Shown one piece after another: positions 30,792 to 33,671 of a stretch of DNA of 33,671 nucleotides. A program made the translations under genes and the position numbers. The stretch comes from Roseovarius sp. UBA6217 (GTDB taxonomy: Bacteria; Pseudomonadota; Alphaproteobacteria; Rhodobacterales; Rhodobacteraceae). The stretch is from the NCBI GenBank assembly GCA_002421985.1, contig DISF01000017.1, forward strand, positions 1,136-34,806, in the 5' to 3' direction. A model generated the notes under the pieces. The model was not told the DNA's origin. It saw only the letters and a program-made list of their open reading frames with translations, and ran no database searches. Position 1 is the stretch's first letter. Every line of letters starts with the position of its first letter.

Positions 30792-31988
30792 ATGACACAG
30801 GCGCTACACGAGCACCTTTTGGGCTTCGCGAAGGACCTTACCACGGCGCTCAAGGCGCTGTCAGAAAGCTCCTTTGCGCCCCACGAGATCAAGACGCTCC
30901 GGAAATTTTCGGCCGGTGAGGCAAGCTACTACCTCGGCGTCGCGGACGGTTACCTGAGAAAGGCCCATCACGAGGGCCGAATTCCCGAAGTCGAGATAGG
31001 TCCGGGCGGGCGCCGAAAATATTCGGCAGAGGAGATCCATGAGATCCGTCGGGTGCTGGCTTCGACTGCGAAGAACCCGGACCAGTTCCGCCCCGGGCGG
31101 CGTAGCGCGGAAGACCCCACCCAGGTCATCGCTTTCGTGAACTTCAAGGGCGGCTCAGGGAAGACCTCAACCGCCATTCACGCCGCCCAGGACCTCGCAA
31201 TGCGGGGGTACCGCGTGCTGGCTGTAGACTGTGACCCGCAGGCATCGCTGACCACCTTCTTCGGCTACCAGCCTGAGCTCGACTTTTTTGACGGCGGCTC
31301 GCTCTATGACGTCATCCGCTACCGGGACCGGGAGACGGGTGAGGGTCCGAAGCCCATCACCGATGTGATCAAACGCAGTTATTTTCCGAACCTCGATCTG
31401 GTGCCCGGCGGCATCCAGGTCGCCGAATTCGAGCACGAAACGCCGGCCGCGCTCAGCAAGGGTGAGCTGCCCGTCTTCTTCGACAAGATCCGCTCTGCGC
31501 TTCAGGTGGTGAAAGGTGATTATGACGTGGTCATCCTCGACTGCCCGCCGCAGCTCGGCTACGTGACACTGTCTGCCATATGCGCCGCTCAGAACATCGT
31601 CATGACGATCATCCCGGAGCGCGTCGACCTCGCGTCGGCGGCCCAGTTCCTCAACATGGCGTCCTCGTTGACCGAGGTCTTGCACGAGAGCGCCGGGGTC
31701 GGCCTGTTCGACAATTTTCGCTTCTTGCTGAGTCGCTTCGACACGAACGTGGCAACCCAGGTCGACTTCGCCTCCTTCATTCGAGACCTGTTCGGCGAGG
31801 CTGTTATGAAATCCGCCTTCCTGAAATCCGCCGCGATCAGCGAGGCGGGAGTCTCACAGCAGACCGTGCTCGAGGTCGAGCTTGGGGAGATGCGCAACCG
31901 CAAGACCTATGAGCGGGCGATCCAGTCCGTACACGAGGTGACCGAAGAGCTTCACGCAATGCTCCAGCGGAACTGGGGGAGAGTCTGA
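30792..31988 (+). CDS. repA: Plasmid partitioning ATPase RepA (repABC family)
   Basis: The ParA-type ATPase of the repABC cassette, which segregates the replicon and represses the operon. The 398-residue protein has the RepA N-terminal DNA-binding part (TLRKFSAGEASYYLGVADGY, LRKAHHEGRIPEVEIGPGGR), then Walker A FVNFKGGSGKTSTAIHAA near residue 115-130, AVDCDPQASLTTFFGY (Walker A' partner), DYDVVILDCPPQLGYVTL (Walker B) and IPERVDLASAAQFLNM. Length is standard. The stop overlaps the repB start (TGATG), so the operon order repA-repB is confirmed. No clear ribosome site is visible at ATG 30792. Confidence 0.96.
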   Translation: MTQALHEHLLGFAKDLTTALKALSESSFAPHEIKTLRKFSAGEASYYLGVADGYLRKAHHEGRIPEVEIGPGGRRKYSAEEIHEIRRVLASTAKNPDQFRPGRRSAEDPTQVIAFVNFKGGSGKTSTAIHAAQDLAMRGYRVLAVDCDPQASLTTFFGYQPELDFFDGGSLYDVIRYRDRETGEGPKPITDVIKRSYFPNLDLVPGGIQVAEFEHETPAALSKGELPVFFDKIRSALQVVKGDYDVVILDCPPQLGYVTLSAICAAQNIVMTIIPERVDLASAAQFLNMASSLTEVLHESAGVGLFDNFRFLLSRFDTNVATQVDFASFIRDLFGEAVMKSAFLKSAAISEAGVSQQTVLEVELGEMRNRKTYERAIQSVHEVTEELHAMLQRNWGRV

Positions 31989-32914
31989 TGCGAAAGAACC
32001 TGCTCGCCAGCAGCCTGAAGGCGGTCCGGGATGGCAAGGCCACAGCGACCGAGGAGGAGCAGAAGCGGCGGAAGCTTTCCGGGGTACTCGACGTTCAACG
32101 CGGTCTGGACCAGCTTAGTGCCGGCGCAGCCCGTCAAATCGACCCGGCCCAGATTTCGGAAAGCGCCGTCAGGGACAGGTTTGACGTTCAAGACGGCCTG
32201 GAGGACCTCGTCAACTCGATCAGGACGTCCGGACAGAAGCTACCGGCCTTGCTCCGCCGCGCCTCTCAGGGACCCCTGCCCTACGAGGTGGTCTATGGCC
32301 GGCGGCGGATCGAGGCGTGTCGACAGCTCGGCATTCAGGTTCTTGCACATATTGCGGAACTCAGCGACCGAGAGGCACTAATCTCCCAAGGACTTGAGAA
32401 CGCGGCCCGTCTCCAGCGTAGCTTTATTGAACAGTCGGTCTACGCGGAGCAGCTTCTGCGTCACGAGTTCTCTCGCGAAGACATCATGGAGGTGCTCGCG
32501 GTCGACAAGACGACGCTCAGCCGGATGCTGAGCGTGGTGGCTGACGTACCGCGCGCCGTCATCGACCGGATCGGCCCGGCTCACGACTCTGGCCGCCGCC
32601 CCTGGCAACAGTTGAGGGACCTTCTGAAGGAGCGGGCAGACCTCGATCAACCCGCGCTTCTTGCACTGATCCCGACAGACGCCCGCAGCAGCAGCGACCG
32701 GCTGAATGGCCTGATCCGGGCGCTTACCCAAAAGCCCGAGCCGACGCAGTCGGTCAGCGTCACGCGGGCGATCGCGGAAGGCAGAGTGAAGGTCGAGGTT
32801 GCGCCCGGGAAGATTGTCGTTCGGTCCTCCGGTGAGGATCTAAAGGCTTTCTCAGCCTTCCTTGACGATCGGCTCGAACAGCTTTTCGCGGACTTCCTGG
32901 GTGACGGGGCATGA
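31988..32914 (+). CDS. repB: Plasmid partitioning protein RepB (repABC family)
   Basis: The ParB-type centromere-binding protein partner of RepA, 308 residues. Family features: MRKNLLASSLKAVRDGKA at the N-terminus (RepA contact), the ParB/Spo0J-like stretch LVNSIRTSGQKLPALLRR then YEVVYGRRRIEACRQLGI near 85-110, ALISQGLENAARLQRSFIE near 130-150 and a helix-turn-helix FSREDIMEVLAVDKTTLSRML near 160-180. The C-terminal AFSAFLDDRLEQLFADF is likely the dimerisation part. Starts inside the repA stop. Likely binding sites are the TTGACC palindromes immediately downstream (32919-32974). Confidence 0.95.
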   Translation: MRKNLLASSLKAVRDGKATATEEEQKRRKLSGVLDVQRGLDQLSAGAARQIDPAQISESAVRDRFDVQDGLEDLVNSIRTSGQKLPALLRRASQGPLPYEVVYGRRRIEACRQLGIQVLAHIAELSDREALISQGLENAARLQRSFIEQSVYAEQLLRHEFSREDIMEVLAVDKTTLSRMLSVVADVPRAVIDRIGPAHDSGRRPWQQLRDLLKERADLDQPALLALIPTDARSSSDRLNGLIRALTQKPEPTQSVSVTRAIAEGRVKVEVAPGKIVVRSSGEDLKAFSAFLDDRLEQLFADFLGDGA

Positions 32915-32918
32915 CCAA

Positions 32919-32974
32919 GTTGACCGGTGGTCAAAAAAGGTCCGAATCTTGACCTAAATTGACCACCGGTCAAC
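32919..32974. repeat. Paired TTGACC palindromes, candidate partition site parS
   Basis: TTGACC-N3-GGTCAA occurs at 32920-32934 and at 32959-32973. The two 16-base blocks (32919-32934 and 32959-32974) are exact reverse complements of each other, and an extra TTGACC half lies at 32949-32954. RepABC replicons carry one or more short palindromes used by RepB as centromere, often around repB/repC. Position just after the repB stop supports this. Confidence 0.6.
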
Positions 32975-33038
32975 ACATTGCCGCCCAAGATTAACGGGCA
33001 ACAACGAGAAACAAATAGAAAGGGAGCAGACTTCAGGC

Positions 33039-33077
33039 AAAAAGAAACCCCCCGAAAGCGGTGATGCTTCCAGAGGG
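33039..33077 (-). terminator. Rho-independent terminator of the candidate ctRNA
   Basis: Read on the minus strand, CCCTCTGGAAGC and GCTTTCGGGGGG pair along 12 positions (with G-U wobbles) around the loop ATCACC, followed by TTTCTTTTT. This is the clearest intrinsic terminator in the window and ends a short antisense transcript opposite the repC leader. Confidence 0.75.
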
Positions 33078-33094
33078 CTCCGATAGCTTTGACA
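33039..33094 (-). ncRNA. Candidate antisense incompatibility RNA (ctRNA) of repABC
   Basis: RepABC cassettes encode a small antisense RNA between repB and repC that limits RepC synthesis. Here the minus strand has a -35-like TTGCGT (33128 to 33123), 17 bases, and a -10-like TACGAG (33105 to 33100), giving a start near 33094. A strong terminator follows: stem 33077-33066 with 33059-33048, then a T-rich run to 33039. The predicted RNA is about 56 bases, the size known for this class. Confidence 0.7.
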
Positions 33095-33128
33095 CCTATC
33101 TCGTAGCCCGAAAAACGAATCAACGCAA

Positions 33129-33142
33129 CACCGATTTCGGTG
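33129..33142. promoter_or_regulatory. Short hairpin in the repC leader
   Basis: CACCGA-TT-TCGGTG is a perfect 6-base stem with a minimal loop, 30 bases before the repC ATG and upstream of the candidate ctRNA -35. A tiny frame (33148-33165, MSFAV) follows. Either may take part in control of repC translation; neither is proven. Confidence 0.4.
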
Positions 33143-33172
33143 AACGGATGTCGTTTGCCGTCTGAAATCACC

Positions 33173-33671
33173 ATGAATCACATCACATCCACGGCCCTTG
33201 TGGCCGGGGCACAAGGGACTTGTGCCGTCTTCGGAGCTTCCACGCTGCCGGGAATGGGATCGATTACCCAACAGCCAGTGTTTCGCCCCATCCTGCGCCG
33301 CGAGATCATGGCTGCGGTCAACACCTGCAGCCGCGACCTTGGGCTGCGGCAAGGATCGGTCGTTGTCCTCGACGCCCTGCTCAGCTGCCTGCCCTGTCAA
33401 GGCCAGGACGGCCGCGAGGCGCCGGTGACGCCCGCCACCTTGCTTACGGTCTATGCCAGCAACGACACGCTCTGCTTTCGGGCCAAGGGCCTGACCGACC
33501 GCCAGCTGCGCCGCCAACTCGAGACGCTTGAGAAGGCCGGACTGCTCATCCGCCGCGACAGCGCCAATGGCAAACGCTTTCCGGTGATGAAGGGCGGCAA
33601 GCCCGTCGGCGCCTTCGGGCTGGACCTCTCGCCGCTGTTTGCGCGGGCCGATGAGCTGCTGGCCCTGGCGC
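33173..33671 (+). CDS. repC: Replication initiator RepC (3' end outside the window)
   Basis: The replication initiator of repABC plasmids; in the family the origin lies inside repC itself. The frame from ATG 33173 is open to the window end (166 codons) and shows the RepC N-terminal winged-helix: LRREIMAAVNTCSRDLGLRQ, GSVVVLDALLSCLPC, PATLLTVYASNDTLCFRAKG, LTDRQLRRQLETLEKAGLLI and RRDSANGKRFPVM, then GAFGLDLSPLFARADELLAL. No ribosome site is evident at 33173, common for tightly controlled repC; ATG 33254 is a possible alternative. It follows the ctRNA region, the expected order. The C-terminal half is not in view. Confidence 0.93.
   Translation, partial: MNHITSTALVAGAQGTCAVFGASTLPGMGSITQQPVFRPILRREIMAAVNTCSRDLGLRQGSVVVLDALLSCLPCQGQDGREAPVTPATLLTVYASNDTLCFRAKGLTDRQLRRQLETLEKAGLLIRRDSANGKRFPVMKGGKPVGAFGLDLSPLFARADELLALA

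Noticed and set aside
1..33671. CRISPR arrays, tRNA and rRNA genes
   Set aside because: I looked for regularly spaced direct repeats and for tRNA-like cloverleaf or rRNA stretches and saw none.

Overview
The window is high-GC DNA with tightly packed, often overlapping genes. The gene families (Nar nitrate reductase, NnrS/NnrU, UbiTUV, a repABC replicon, IS256-type remnants) suggest an alphaproteobacterium of the Paracoccus/Rhodobacter group. A repABC cassette at the right edge and a ccdAB addiction module beside it suggest a low-copy plasmid or chromid carrying a denitrification island. The species cannot be fixed from sequence reading alone.

Layout. (1) 1-6817, plus strand: the distal part of a nitrate-respiration operon, narH (5' end cut by the window), narJ, narI, a PpiC-type prolyl isomerase, a hemerythrin-like protein, a beta carbonic anhydrase, moeA and a DUF2478 protein, nearly all touching or overlapping. 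(2) 6820-7482, minus: an ArsR-rhodanese regulator. (3) About 7567-8600: a scar of gene pieces (sterol-desaturase head, MFS tail, DUF1499 head, a few codons resembling an Fnr/NnrR-type regulator). (4) 8472-14574, minus: a compact eight-gene operon, RIC-type hemerythrin, second DUF2478, 5-formyl-THF cyclo-ligase, ubiT, ubiU, ubiV, nnrS, nnrU. It is divergent from an NsrR/Rrf2-type regulator (14693-15106), and a palindrome resembling an NsrR box lies in the shared control region. (5) 15085-17704: a small membrane protein, a TetR regulator, cytochrome b561 and a periplasmic adaptor (HlyD/RND type) cut by an IS256-family end. (6) 17669-18475: a truncated IS256 element fused to an acyl-CoA dehydrogenase fragment. 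(7) 18499-19751: an unknown protein overlapping a GIY-YIG nuclease gene. (8) 20048-28987: a dipeptide-type ABC transporter operon (dppA-like binding protein, D-amino-acid-oxidase-like enzyme, RidA, two permeases, two ATPases, an FMN alpha-hydroxy-acid-dehydrogenase homologue) with a divergent LysR regulator. (9) 29488-30015: ccdAB. (10) 30792 to the end: repA, repB, a candidate antisense RNA and the start of repC.

How it fits together. Regions 1 and 4 form an anaerobic nitrate/NO module: nitrate reductase, the molybdenum-cofactor step it needs, oxygen-independent ubiquinone synthesis to supply quinol, and NO-damage functions probably under NsrR-like control. Region 8 looks like an uptake-and-deamination pathway in which an amino compound is imported, oxidised to an imine, and the imine hydrolysed by RidA. 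Several joints (7.8-8.6 kb, 17.7-18.5 kb) show that the replicon has been rearranged and has lost neighbouring genes.
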